A stretch of 11,437 nucleotides of DNA, taken from DASUZD01 sp036377055. Its GTDB lineage: Bacteria; Actinomycetota; Thermoleophilia; Gaiellales; Gaiellaceae. Shown in pieces: positions 1 to 6,304 of the stretch; position 1 is the stretch's first letter, and the number at the start of each line of letters is the position of its first letter. The translations under genes were made by a program, and so were the position numbers. Under the pieces are notes generated by a model, which had not been told where the DNA came from, ran no database searches, and saw only the letters and a program-made list of their open reading frames with translations. The DNA lies in NCBI GenBank assembly GCA_036377055.1, contig DASUZD010000092.1, positions 1 through 11,437 on the forward strand, given 5' to 3'.

Positions 1-381
1 CGCGCCCAGGAACTCCGCCAGGTCGGTGGCCATCGCGATCACCTCCGCCTGTAGCCAGAGGCCGATCGACGTCCGGCGCGAGAACTGCTCGCGGCAGACC
101 TCCGGCAGGTTGCGGCCCGTAGCGATGCCGAGCTTTGCGGAGAGCGTCTGGATCAGCATCGCCATCAGGTTCGAGGCGACGATCACCCAGACAAGTGTGT
201 AGCCGTACTTCGAGCCGCCGGCGATGTTTGTCGCGAAGTTGCCGGGGTCGATGTACGCGACGCAGGCGATGAACGCCGGACCGAGGAACGGCCAGACGCG
301 GAAGCCGCCGCCCCGCGAGCGGAGCACACGCTCGCCCGCGCGGGCGACCGACACCTCCGACTCGACGCGGGTCGCCAGCAT
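1..381 (-). CDS. Nramp-family divalent metal (Mn2+) transporter, N-terminal part, runs off the left edge
   Basis: The visible 127 residues match the N-terminus of Nramp/MntH proton-coupled Mn2+/Fe2+ importers of the inner membrane. After a basic cytoplasmic tail of about 30 residues, the first membrane segment carries the family signature DPGNFATN at residues 45-52. Its Asp and Asn are metal ligands in Nramp structures. Membrane segments follow at about 61-80 (YTLVWVIVASNLMAMLIQTL) and 106-126, the latter with the typical EVIAMATDLAEFLG. The ATG at 379-381 is chosen because the frame fits the family N-terminus. No Shine-Dalgarno precedes it; instead a -10-like TAGTCT ends seven bases upstream, inside an 18-bp palindrome. 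The gene follows hpt by 27 bases on the same strand. The Mn2+ preference is inferred from the family and the MntR-like operator. The C-terminal part, including the Met of the metal site, is outside the window. Confidence 0.93.
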   Translation of the reverse strand, partial: MLATRVESEVSVARAGERVLRSRGGGFRVWPFLGPAFIACVAYIDPGNFATNIAGGSKYGYTLVWVIVASNLMAMLIQTLSAKLGIATGRNLPEVCREQFSRRTSIGLWLQAEVIAMATDLAEFLGA

Positions 382-384
382 GAA

Positions 385-402
385 AGTTAGACTAGTCTAA
401 CT
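385..402. promoter_or_regulatory. 18-bp perfect palindrome, probable DtxR/MntR-family operator of the metal transporter
   Basis: AGTTAGACTAGTCTAACT reads identically on both strands. It begins four bases before the transporter start codon and fills most of the hpt-transporter gap. Its half-site resembles the TTAG..CTAA halves of DtxR/IdeR boxes, and DtxR-family MntR regulators control Nramp genes in many bacteria. It contains two TANNNT hexamers, so a bound repressor would cover the -10 region and the transcription start. The palindrome is seen directly; the regulator is inferred and is not encoded in this window. Confidence 0.75.
389..394 (-). promoter_or_regulatory. Putative -10 hexamer (TAGTCT) for a leaderless transporter transcript
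   Basis: On the minus strand TAGTCT ends seven bases before the ATG at 381, the spacing expected if transcription starts at the start codon. No Shine-Dalgarno lies between. I see no convincing -35, so this rests on spacing and on its position inside the palindrome. Confidence 0.4.
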
Positions 403-408
403 AACGCG

Positions 409-945
409 CTAGGAGCGTAGGACGTGCAGATCCGGGAGATTCCGGAAGCGCTCGTCGAGGTCGAACCCGTAGCCGACGAAGAGCTCGTCGGGAACGGTGA
501 AGCCGACGTAGCGGACGGGAAGCTCGTCCACGAGACGGCGATAGGGGCGGTCGAGCAGGGTGGCGACCGCGAGGGACGCCGGCTTCCGTAGGGCAAGCGT
601 CCGGCAGAGGTAGTTGAGCGTGAGGCCCGTGTCGACGACGTCCTCGACGATCAGGACGTCGCGGCCCTCGATCGGCGAGTCGAGGTCTTTCAGCAGGCGG
701 ATCTGCGCGTGGCCACCGGTCGCCGCGCCGTCGTAGCCGGCGAGCTCGAGGTAGTCGATCTGGTGCACGATCGGGATCGACCTGGAGAGGTCGGCCGCGA
801 ACACCATGCTCGCCTTCAGCGCCGCGACGAGGAGCGGCTCGCGGCCGGCGTAGTCACGTGCGATCTCACGCCCGAGCTGCGCGACGCGCGCCGCGATCTC
901 CTCGGCGCTGAGGTAGACGTCTCCGACGCGGTCGCCGGATTCTAT
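409..945 (-). CDS. hpt: Hypoxanthine (guanine) phosphoribosyltransferase with a non-canonical start
   Basis: This purine-salvage enzyme converts hypoxanthine or guanine plus PRPP to IMP or GMP in the cytosol. The PRPP-binding signature VLIVEDVVDTGLTL is clear, preceded by KDLD and followed by LLDRPYRR and VPDELFVGYGFDLDERFRNLP, all typical of bacterial HPRT. The first in-frame ATG (805-807) would cut the protein to 132 residues and remove the first strand and the conserved LKAS loop (PLLVAALKAS), which family members need. In-frame homology continues upstream (DVYLSAEEIAARVAQLGREI) to about position 945. There an ATA overlaps the TAG stop of the upstream gene as ATAG, giving 178 residues, the usual family length. 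No in-frame ATG, GTG or TTG lies between 808 and 945. The product call is very secure; the start is not. Confidence 0.93.
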   Translation of the reverse strand: MESGDRVGDVYLSAEEIAARVAQLGREIARDYAGREPLLVAALKASMVFAADLSRSIPIVHQIDYLELAGYDGAATGGHAQIRLLKDLDSPIEGRDVLIVEDVVDTGLTLNYLCRTLALRKPASLAVATLLDRPYRRLVDELPVRYVGFTVPDELFVGYGFDLDERFRNLPDLHVLRS

Positions 946-1310
946 GAGGCGAGCTCGAGTCGGTATCGCTCGGCGAGGCGCTCGATGTCGCGCTTGTAGA
1001 AGAGCTTGATCTTCACGTCGGGATAGCGCTCGCGCAGCTTCCGCAGCTTCCGGTTCTTTTTCGTCACGAGCGTCTGCTTCATGACCGTGATCTCGACGTA
1101 GAGATCTTGCTCAGGGAGATAGAAGTCCGGCGTGAATCCCTCGAGGCAGCGGCCGTCGGCGGCCTCCTCGAGCACGAAGGTCCTCGGCTCGTACTCCCAT
1201 GGCACTCCGTAGTAGTCCAGGATCTTCGCGCACTCGAGCTCGGCCTGGTTGGCGAAGCTCGGCGGGTTTCCTCCACAGAACGCCTGGAAATCCGGCAGTT
1301 CGGACCTCAC
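942..1310 (-). CDS. Small PD-(D/E)XK-nuclease-like protein of unknown function
   Basis: This predicted soluble protein of 122 residues has the layout of a restriction-endonuclease-like fold: an acidic helix (AELECAKILDYYG, Glu24/Glu26), WEYEP, then TPDFYLPE with Asp62, and a strand YVEIT with Glu73. The usual E-x-K ends here as E-I-T, with the nearest lysine at 78 (VMKQ), so the catalytic lysine may be displaced or lost. A basic KKNRKLRKLRERYPDVKIKLFY segment follows. I chose the GTG at 1308-1310 because it has a -10-like TACCTT seven bases upstream; a GTG at 1338-1340 is an in-frame alternative. The gene is upstream of hpt and its stop overlaps the presumed hpt start, so the two are probably co-transcribed. 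Nuclease activity is inferred only from motif order. Confidence 0.72.
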   Translation of the reverse strand: MRSELPDFQAFCGGNPPSFANQAELECAKILDYYGVPWEYEPRTFVLEEAADGRCLEGFTPDFYLPEQDLYVEITVMKQTLVTKKNRKLRKLRERYPDVKIKLFYKRDIERLAERYRLELAS

Positions 1311-1317
1311 GAGAAAG

Positions 1318-1323
1318 AAGGTA
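1318..1323 (-). promoter_or_regulatory. Putative -10 hexamer (TACCTT) for the nuclease-like gene and hpt
   Basis: TACCTT on the minus strand ends seven bases before the GTG at 1310, with no Shine-Dalgarno between them. No good -35 is seen. The 1311-1385 divergent gap holds nothing else I recognise apart from the ribosome binding site of the plus-strand gene. Confidence 0.3.
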
Positions 1324-1375
1324 GCAACGACCTCGGACACCGAAGCCGTGGTAGAAGGCGCGCGCAGGCTCCGAC

Positions 1376-1380
1376 GGAGG
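1376..1380 (+). promoter_or_regulatory. Shine-Dalgarno of the DUF47 gene
   Basis: GGAGG ends five bases before the ATG at 1386. It favours that ATG over the in-frame GTG at 1380-1382, which overlaps the motif. Confidence 0.75.
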
Positions 1381-1385
1381 TGGCG

Positions 1386-2012
1386 ATGGCACGCATCACC
1401 CTCGTTCCACAGCGGAAGGAGTTCTTCAAGCTCTACAACCAGGCGGCGGCGAATGCAGTCGCGATCTCGCGGGTGCTGGTCGACCTGCTCGGGCGCGACC
1501 CGAACGGCGACAGGGCCGACCTCATCCGGGAGATCAAGGAGCTCGAGCACGAGGGCGACCGGTTGACGCACGAGGTGGTCGACCTGCTGAACCGCACGTT
1601 CGTGACGCCGTTCGACCGCGACGACATGTATCGGCTGGCCACCGCCCTCGACGACGTCTGCGACCACATCGACGAGGCCGCGGGCCACATCGTCGGCTAC
1701 GGGATCACCGGGATCCGGCCGGCGGCGCGGGCGCAGGGCGAGGTGATCTCGCGCGCGGCGACGAAGCTCCAGGAGGCAGTCGAGCGGCTGGACGGCTTCC
1801 GCGACACGAAGCGGCAGCTGATCGAGCTGCGCGAGCTCGAGGACGAGGGCGACCGGCTGAACCACGAGGCGATCGCGGAGCTCTTTCGCTCGCACGACGA
1901 CGCGCTCTACGTCATCCGCTGGAAGGACGTCCACGAGCAGCTCGAGGAGGCCGTCGACGCCTGCGAGAACGCTGCCGACGTGCTGGAGGCCATCCTGGTC
2001 AAGAACCGGTGA
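1386..2012 (+). CDS. PhoU-like DUF47 family phosphate-transport accessory protein
   Basis: This 208-residue all-helical, highly charged cytosolic protein matches the DUF47 (COG1392, PhoU-like) family, whose genes commonly sit next to PiT phosphate permeases and are thought to control them. The two-fold PhoU repeat is visible: ELEHEGDRLTHEV at 52-64 and ELEDEGDRLNHEA at 150-162, whose acidic and histidine residues are candidates for metal coordination as in PhoU proteins. The end KDVHEQLEEAVDACENAADVLE is typical of the family. The stop overlaps the GTG of the permease as GTGA, so translation is coupled. Length is normal for the family. The family and pairing are secure; the exact regulatory role is not known from the sequence. 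Confidence 0.93.
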   Translation: MARITLVPQRKEFFKLYNQAAANAVAISRVLVDLLGRDPNGDRADLIREIKELEHEGDRLTHEVVDLLNRTFVTPFDRDDMYRLATALDDVCDHIDEAAGHIVGYGITGIRPAARAQGEVISRAATKLQEAVERLDGFRDTKRQLIELRELEDEGDRLNHEAIAELFRSHDDALYVIRWKDVHEQLEEAVDACENAADVLEAILVKNR

Positions 2013-3007
2013 GCGGCGACGTTCTCTTCGTGATCGTCGTCGCGGTCGCGCTGACGTTCGACTTCACGAACGGGTTCCACGACACGGCCAACGCGATCGC
2101 GACCTCGGTCGGCACGCGAGCCGTGACGCCGCGGACCGCCGTGCTGATCGCGGCGGTCGCGAACCTCGCGGGCGCGTTCGTCACCACCGCGGTCGCGAAG
2201 AACGTCGCGAAGGGGCTGATCGACGCGAACCTGGCGACCCAACAGACCGTGCTTGCGGCGCTGATCGGCGCGATCGCGTGGAACCTGCTGACGTGGTGGC
2301 TCGGCCTGCCGTCGAGCTCGTCGCACGCGCTGATCGGCGGGCTCGTCGGCGCGGCGCTCGTCCAGTCGGGCGAGAAGGGCGTGCTGTGGCACGGCCTCGC
2401 GCACAAGGTCGTGCTCCCGGCGCTCGCGGCGCCGGCGATCGCGTTCGCGGCCGCGTTTCTGCTCTTGCTGTTCATCTACTGGGCGTTCGTGTGGCTCAAT
2501 CCTGGCGTGGCGAGCCGCGGCTTTCGTCTCGGCCAGCTGGGATCGGGCACGTGGGTCGCGTTCACGCACGGCGCGAACGACGCGCAGAAGACGATGGGCG
2601 TGATCGCGCTCGCGCTCGTCCTCCACCGCCACGGCGACATCGCCGATCTCGAGATCCCGACCTGGGTGAAGATCGCGGCAGGCCTCGCGATCGCCCTCGG
2701 CACCTACGTCGGCGGCTGGCGAATCATCCGGACGCTTGGTCAGCGGGTGTTCACGATGGAGCCCGAGAGCGGGTTTGCCGCGCAGGCCTCGGCCGGTGCG
2801 ACGATCTACCTTGCGACGAAGTACGGCTACCCGCTCTCGACCACGCACGTCGTCTCCGGCGCCGTGATGGGCGCGGGCGCCACGAAGCGGCTCTCGGCCG
2901 TGCGGTGGGGGATCGCGGGGAACATCGTCACCGCCTGGATCCTCACGATCCCGGCTGCCGGTCTCGTCGCGGCCGCGCTGTACTGGCCGGTGCAGGGAGT
3001 GTTCTAG
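2009..3007 (+). CDS. pit: PiT-family inorganic phosphate permease
   Basis: This 332-residue membrane protein imports phosphate, probably as metal-phosphate with cations, as in bacterial PiT (PF01384) carriers. Both inverted family signatures are present: DFTNGFHDTANAIAT at 18-32 and FTHGANDAQKTMG at 185-197. LPSSSSHALIGG (100-111) and YPLSTTHVVSGAVMGAG (274-290) are the paired re-entrant motifs. Roughly ten hydrophobic segments are seen, for example 5-17, 42-62, 136-162, 195-206 and 303-326. At about 330 residues it is one of the compact bacterial forms lacking a long central loop. The start is the GTG that overlaps the upstream TGA. It is the middle gene of a tight operon between its DUF47 partner and a GlpX-like protein that begins on the next base. 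Confidence 0.96.
   Translation: MSGDVLFVIVVAVALTFDFTNGFHDTANAIATSVGTRAVTPRTAVLIAAVANLAGAFVTTAVAKNVAKGLIDANLATQQTVLAALIGAIAWNLLTWWLGLPSSSSHALIGGLVGAALVQSGEKGVLWHGLAHKVVLPALAAPAIAFAAAFLLLLFIYWAFVWLNPGVASRGFRLGQLGSGTWVAFTHGANDAQKTMGVIALALVLHRHGDIADLEIPTWVKIAAGLAIALGTYVGGWRIIRTLGQRVFTMEPESGFAAQASAGATIYLATKYGYPLSTTHVVSGAVMGAGATKRLSAVRWGIAGNIVTAWILTIPAAGLVAAALYWPVQGVF
2994..2999 (+). promoter_or_regulatory. Shine-Dalgarno of the GlpX-like gene
   Basis: AGGGAG lies inside the end of the permease gene, eight bases before the GTG at 3008. It supports that start, which directly abuts the preceding stop codon. Confidence 0.6.
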
Positions 3008-3985
3008 GTGGAGGGCCAGCCGCGCGAGCTCTGCCTCTGCGAGACGTACGCGCGCGTGACCGAGCGCGCGGCCTTGCTCGCGGCGCGCTGGCTCGGCAGC
3101 GGCGACGAGACGGCGGCGGAGCAGGACGCGTCGAAGGCGATGCGCGAGGCGCTCGACCAGCTTCCGATCCGCGGCCGGATCGTGATCGGCGTGAACGAGA
3201 GCGAGTGGCTGCCGGTCGGCGAGGAGGTCGGCGCCGGCGGCGGCCAGTTCGACCTCGCCGTCCACCCGCTGGAGGGGCGCGGGGTCGTCGCGCGCGGCGG
3301 GAGCGGCGCGATGTCGATGCTCGCGGTCGGCGATCCCGACTCGCTGACGACGCTGCCGCAGATGTACATGCGCCGCATGGCCGTCGGGCCGGTGGCGCGC
3401 GACCGGATCGACTTGCTCCGGCCGGTCGGCGAGAACATCCACGCGATCGCCGAGGCGTTCGGCCGGAACGTGAACGACATCACGACGATCGTCCTCGACC
3501 GGCCGCGCCACCACGACCTGATCGAGGAGATTCGCGCCGCCGGCGCCCGGATCAAGCTGATCCAGGACGGCGACGTGACCGCGTCCATCTCCGCCGCGAT
3601 CCGTGGAACGAACGACCACCTCGCGATCGGGATCGGCGGAACGCGGCAGGCGATCATGTCCGCGGCGGCCCTTCGCTGCCTCGGCGGCGGGATCCAGGCC
3701 CAGCTCTGGCCGACGACGCGTAGCGAGATCGAGCAGGTGCGCGCGCACGGCGTCGAGGACGTCAACCGAGTCTTCACCCTCGACGACCTCGCCCCCGGCG
3801 AGGTGATCGTCGCCGCCACCGGCGTCTCCACGGGCGACCTGCTTCGCGGCGTTCAGTTCCTCGCGGACAGCGGCCGGACGCGCACGCTCGTCATGTGCAC
3901 CCGCTGCAACTGGGTCCGGTTCACCGACGGGATCCACTTCTTCCGCCGCGAGCGCCGCGAGGAGGTTCGGCTCCCGGGCGTCTGA
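3008..3985 (+). CDS. GlpX-family protein (class II fructose-1,6-bisphosphatase homologue) with altered metal site
   Basis: The 325 residues align end to end with GlpX: RVTERAALLAARWLG near the start, GRIVIG at 56-61, LAVGD, PQMYM at 117-121, RPRHHDLI, DGDVTAS at 187-193, GIGG at 208-211 and a C-terminal HFFRRER. In E. coli GlpX, from memory, the metal and catalytic residues are Asp33, Glu57, Asp85, Glu88, Thr90 and Glu213. My hand alignment puts Glu38, Val62, His86, Glu89, Arg91 and Gln214 there, so only Glu89 is unchanged. Residues around the substrate phosphates (MYM, RPRH, DGD) remain. Normal bisphosphatase activity is therefore doubtful. It could be a pseudoenzyme, a regulator or a phosphatase with changed chemistry. 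It starts on the base after the permease stop, so a link to phosphate uptake is plausible. An active gluconeogenic enzyme would probably be encoded elsewhere. Confidence 0.85.
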   Translation: MEGQPRELCLCETYARVTERAALLAARWLGSGDETAAEQDASKAMREALDQLPIRGRIVIGVNESEWLPVGEEVGAGGGQFDLAVHPLEGRGVVARGGSGAMSMLAVGDPDSLTTLPQMYMRRMAVGPVARDRIDLLRPVGENIHAIAEAFGRNVNDITTIVLDRPRHHDLIEEIRAAGARIKLIQDGDVTASISAAIRGTNDHLAIGIGGTRQAIMSAAALRCLGGGIQAQLWPTTRSEIEQVRAHGVEDVNRVFTLDDLAPGEVIVAATGVSTGDLLRGVQFLADSGRTRTLVMCTRCNWVRFTDGIHFFRRERREEVRLPGV

Positions 3986-4028
3986 GAATCCGCTCAATCC
4001 TGACGATTCCTGTGCCGATGCTGGAGCT

Positions 4029-5990
4029 GTGGACGCGGCACCGCTTCGTTGGCGACCCCTGGGGACGCTTCTCGTCGAGCGCGGCCTCCTGACCGAGGCC
4101 GAGCTCGAGGACGCGCTCGCGATTCAGGAGCAAACAGGCGAGCGGCTCGGCCAGATCCTCGTCCAGCAAGGCCTCGTCTCCCACCTCGCCCTGACGGACA
4201 CGCTCGCCGAGCAGTACGGGATCGAGCTGAAGATCGAGAGCGGCTTCGGCACGGGCCTCCGGTCGCTGATCGAGCGCCGGCACTCGCCGGGCCGGCTGCA
4301 GGTGGTCGCTTCCGACGAAGCCGACAAACACGACGTGCTCGATGTCAGGGAGCCGCTCGAGCTCGAGCCGCAGCTCGAGGAGCAATGGGCGCGGCTCGCG
4401 GCCGCCGAGGCGGAGGTCGGCGAGCGCGACGCCAAGCTCGCCGAGCTCGCGCGCGCGGCCGATGCAGGGCGTCGGGCGCTGGAGGAGAAGGAAGAGGCTG
4501 TGGAAGGGCTGAGGGTGGAGCTCGACGAGGCTCGCGCAGCGGCCGAGCAGGCGGCGCGCGAGCGCGACCTCGAGCTCGAGACGCTTCGCGCGGAGGCGGA
4601 GTCGCTGCGGCGCGAGTGCGAGCACCTGGCGCAGTTCTCCGCGGCCTGCGAGCGCGACCGCGACGAGGCGCGGCACGAGCGGCATTCCGTCGAGGCGGAG
4701 CTCGGCGAACGCGTCGCCGCGCTCGAGGGCGATCTCGCGGCCGCCAGGGAGGCGCGCGAGGCCGAGCGGTCCCGTGCGGAGGAGCTGGCGACAGAGCTCG
4801 ACGCTCTGCGGGCGTCCGCCGAAGGAACAGCTTACGCCAGCGAGGCGGCGCGGCGCGAGGTCGAGTCCGCGCGCGAAGCCGTCGCGGCGGCGGAGGCCCG
4901 GCGCGAGGAGGCCGAGAAGGCGGCCGCCGCACTCGAGCGGCAGCTCCACGAGCTCGGAACGGAGCGTGAGGAACGTGTCGACGCGGCCGAGCGCGCGGCA
5001 GCGGCTGCGGAGGCACGGGTTGCGGAGCTTCATCGCGAGCACGGACCTGCAGTGGACGCGGCGCGTGCGGCAGCGGAGGAGCACGATCGGCGTGCCAAGG
5101 AGCTCGTCGGTGCGCTCCACGAGGAGCGAAAGGCGACGGTCGAGCTCGAGCGCCGCGCCGAGGAGCTCGCCCGCGTGCGCGTGCAGCAGGGGCAGCGCAT
5201 CGCGGAGGCGCACCAGGAGACGAAGGCGCACCGGAAGCGCACGCGCGAGCTCGAGCACGAGCTCTGCGAGACCCGTGGACGGCTCCAGCAGGTCGAGGCG
5301 GAGCGGGCTCGGCTGACGGGGCAGCTAGAGGCGGTCGGGCAGGAGCTCGACGGCGCGCGTAGCCGGCTAGAGGGAGTCGAGGCCGAGCGGGCGCAGCTTT
5401 CGGAGCGCCTTGCCGAGCTCGAGGCGCGGGCGGAAACCGAGCGCAGGGAGCTCAGAGGGCGCATCGAGTCGCTGGAGCAGGAGCGCGCCGAGGTCGAAGG
5501 CGTCCGCGAGGAGCTCGAGCAGACGCATGGCCGCTTGCAAGCTCTCGAGTCGGAGCGCGCGGAGCTCGAGTCCGAGCGCATCCAGCTTGCGAGCGCGACC
5601 GAGGAGCTGGAGCGAGCGCGCGCGGAGTCCGAGCAGCTTCGACAGGAGCGGGACGCCGCGGAGCAGGAGCTCAAGGCGGAGCGCTCACGGCTCACGGAGC
5701 GGCTCCATGAGCTCACCCGGCGCGCCGAAACGGCCGAGGAGAGGGTTCGCGAGCTGGAGCGCTCCGAGCCCGACCCCGAGCACACGCCCGCGCCCGAGCC
5801 AGAGCCGGTCGAGGCAGCACATCTCCTCTTCGTCCGCAACGGCGCGGGCTACAAGCTCGTCGAGCGAGAGGGCCCGGCCCCGCAGCTGGGGGCAGCGATC
5901 GAGCTCGAGCGGCTCTTCGCGGTTACGAAGCTCGGACGGTCGCCGCTTCCGGGCGACCCGCGCCGCTGCGCCTATCTCGAACCCACGTAG
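4029..5990 (+). CDS. MshEN-domain (c-di-GMP-type) long coiled-coil protein
   Basis: This 653-residue protein has no signal peptide or membrane segment. Residues 10-33 and 39-62 form the two 24-residue motifs of an MshEN/T2SSE_N domain, separated by five residues (EQTGE). Each shows LG at motif positions 2-3, a hydrophobic trio with Val at 7, Gly at 10, Leu at 17 and 21, and Gln at 24. Motif 2 begins with the canonical RLG; motif 1 has PLG, losing the first Arg. In MshE-type ATPases these motifs bind cyclic di-GMP. Residues about 112-575 are an Ala/Glu/Arg-rich coiled coil. A Pro/Glu linker follows, then a compact domain of about 58 residues (LLFVRNGAGYKLVER, then SPLPGDPRRCAYL) that I do not recognise. 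No ATPase domain is present, so it is not a pilus motor. It may be a c-di-GMP-responsive scaffold. The GTG start is the only usual in-frame candidate; GGAG lies just two bases upstream. Confidence 0.85.
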   Translation: MDAAPLRWRPLGTLLVERGLLTEAELEDALAIQEQTGERLGQILVQQGLVSHLALTDTLAEQYGIELKIESGFGTGLRSLIERRHSPGRLQVVASDEADKHDVLDVREPLELEPQLEEQWARLAAAEAEVGERDAKLAELARAADAGRRALEEKEEAVEGLRVELDEARAAAEQAARERDLELETLRAEAESLRRECEHLAQFSAACERDRDEARHERHSVEAELGERVAALEGDLAAAREAREAERSRAEELATELDALRASAEGTAYASEAARREVESAREAVAAAEARREEAEKAAAALERQLHELGTEREERVDAAERAAAAAEARVAELHREHGPAVDAARAAAEEHDRRAKELVGALHEERKATVELERRAEELARVRVQQGQRIAEAHQETKAHRKRTRELEHELCETRGRLQQVEAERARLTGQLEAVGQELDGARSRLEGVEAERAQLSERLAELEARAETERRELRGRIESLEQERAEVEGVREELEQTHGRLQALESERAELESERIQLASATEELERARAESEQLRQERDAAEQELKAERSRLTERLHELTRRAETAEERVRELERSEPDPEHTPAPEPEPVEAAHLLFVRNGAGYKLVEREGPAPQLGAAIELERLFAVTKLGRSPLPGDPRRCAYLEPT

Positions 5991-5991
5991 C

Positions 5992-5997
5992 TACACT
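5992..5997 (+). promoter_or_regulatory. Putative -10 hexamer (TACACT) for a leaderless MIP18-family gene
   Basis: TACACT ends seven bases before the ATG at 6005, within the 14-base gap after the coiled-coil gene. Only a weak GGCGG lies between. No convincing -35 is visible, so read-through from upstream is equally possible. Confidence 0.35.
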
Positions 5998-6004
5998 CGG
6001 CGGC

Positions 6005-6304
6005 ATGCCGACGAAGGACGACGTCGTCGAGGCGCTGCGCCAGGTCGAGGATCCCGAGCTCGGGATGGACATCGTCGACCTCGGCCTCCTATACGACGTC
6101 GAGGTGACCGGGCCGAAGGTGAAGGTCACGCACACGCTCACGTCGATGGGCTGTCCGGTCGGGCCGATGATCCAGGAGGACATCGACCGCGTGGCGCGGG
6201 AGCTGCCGGGCGTCGAGGACGTCGACGTCGAGCTGACGTTCGACCCGCCCTGGACGCCGGACAAGATGTCCGACGACGCGAAGTTCATCCTGGGTATCGG
6301 CTAA
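6005..6304 (+). CDS. MIP18/SufT-type (DUF59) iron-sulfur cluster assembly factor
   Basis: The 99 residues match the single-domain MIP18 family (PF01883): DPELGMDIVDLGLLYDVEV at 16-34, then VTHTLTSMGCPVGPMI with the conserved Cys50 in T-x-x-x-C-P, and a hydrophobic end LTFDPPWTPDKMSDDAK at 77-93. Members such as SufT help mature Fe-S proteins, often beside suf genes. Here no suf genes are adjacent; QueG, an 8Fe-8S enzyme, lies 4 kb away but no link is shown. The ATG is the only start that fits the family. Its TAA stop overlaps on the opposite strand with the TAG of the convergent gene, both within CTAA at 6301-6304. Family is secure; client proteins are unknown. Confidence 0.92.
   Translation: MPTKDDVVEALRQVEDPELGMDIVDLGLLYDVEVTGPKVKVTHTLTSMGCPVGPMIQEDIDRVARELPGVEDVDVELTFDPPWTPDKMSDDAKFILGIG

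Noticed and set aside
409..807. hpt starting at the ATG at 805-807
   Set aside because: This would delete the first core strand and the LKAS loop conserved in HPRT; homology runs in frame to about 945.
1907..3997. A 696-codon open frame on the minus strand, opposite the PiT and GlpX-like genes
   Set aside because: It is low-complexity, Arg/Asp/Ala-rich and mirrors clear homologues on the other strand; a GC-rich shadow frame.
3921..5258. A 445-codon open frame on the minus strand opposite the coiled-coil gene
   Set aside because: Leu/Arg-rich complement of Glu/Ala-rich heptads; the plus-strand frame has a recognised MshEN domain.
4350..5760. Many recurring GAGCTCGAG-like words, as if a DNA repeat array
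   Set aside because: They are explained by Glu-Leu-Glu codons of a heptad coiled coil; spacing is irregular and there are no long identical units.
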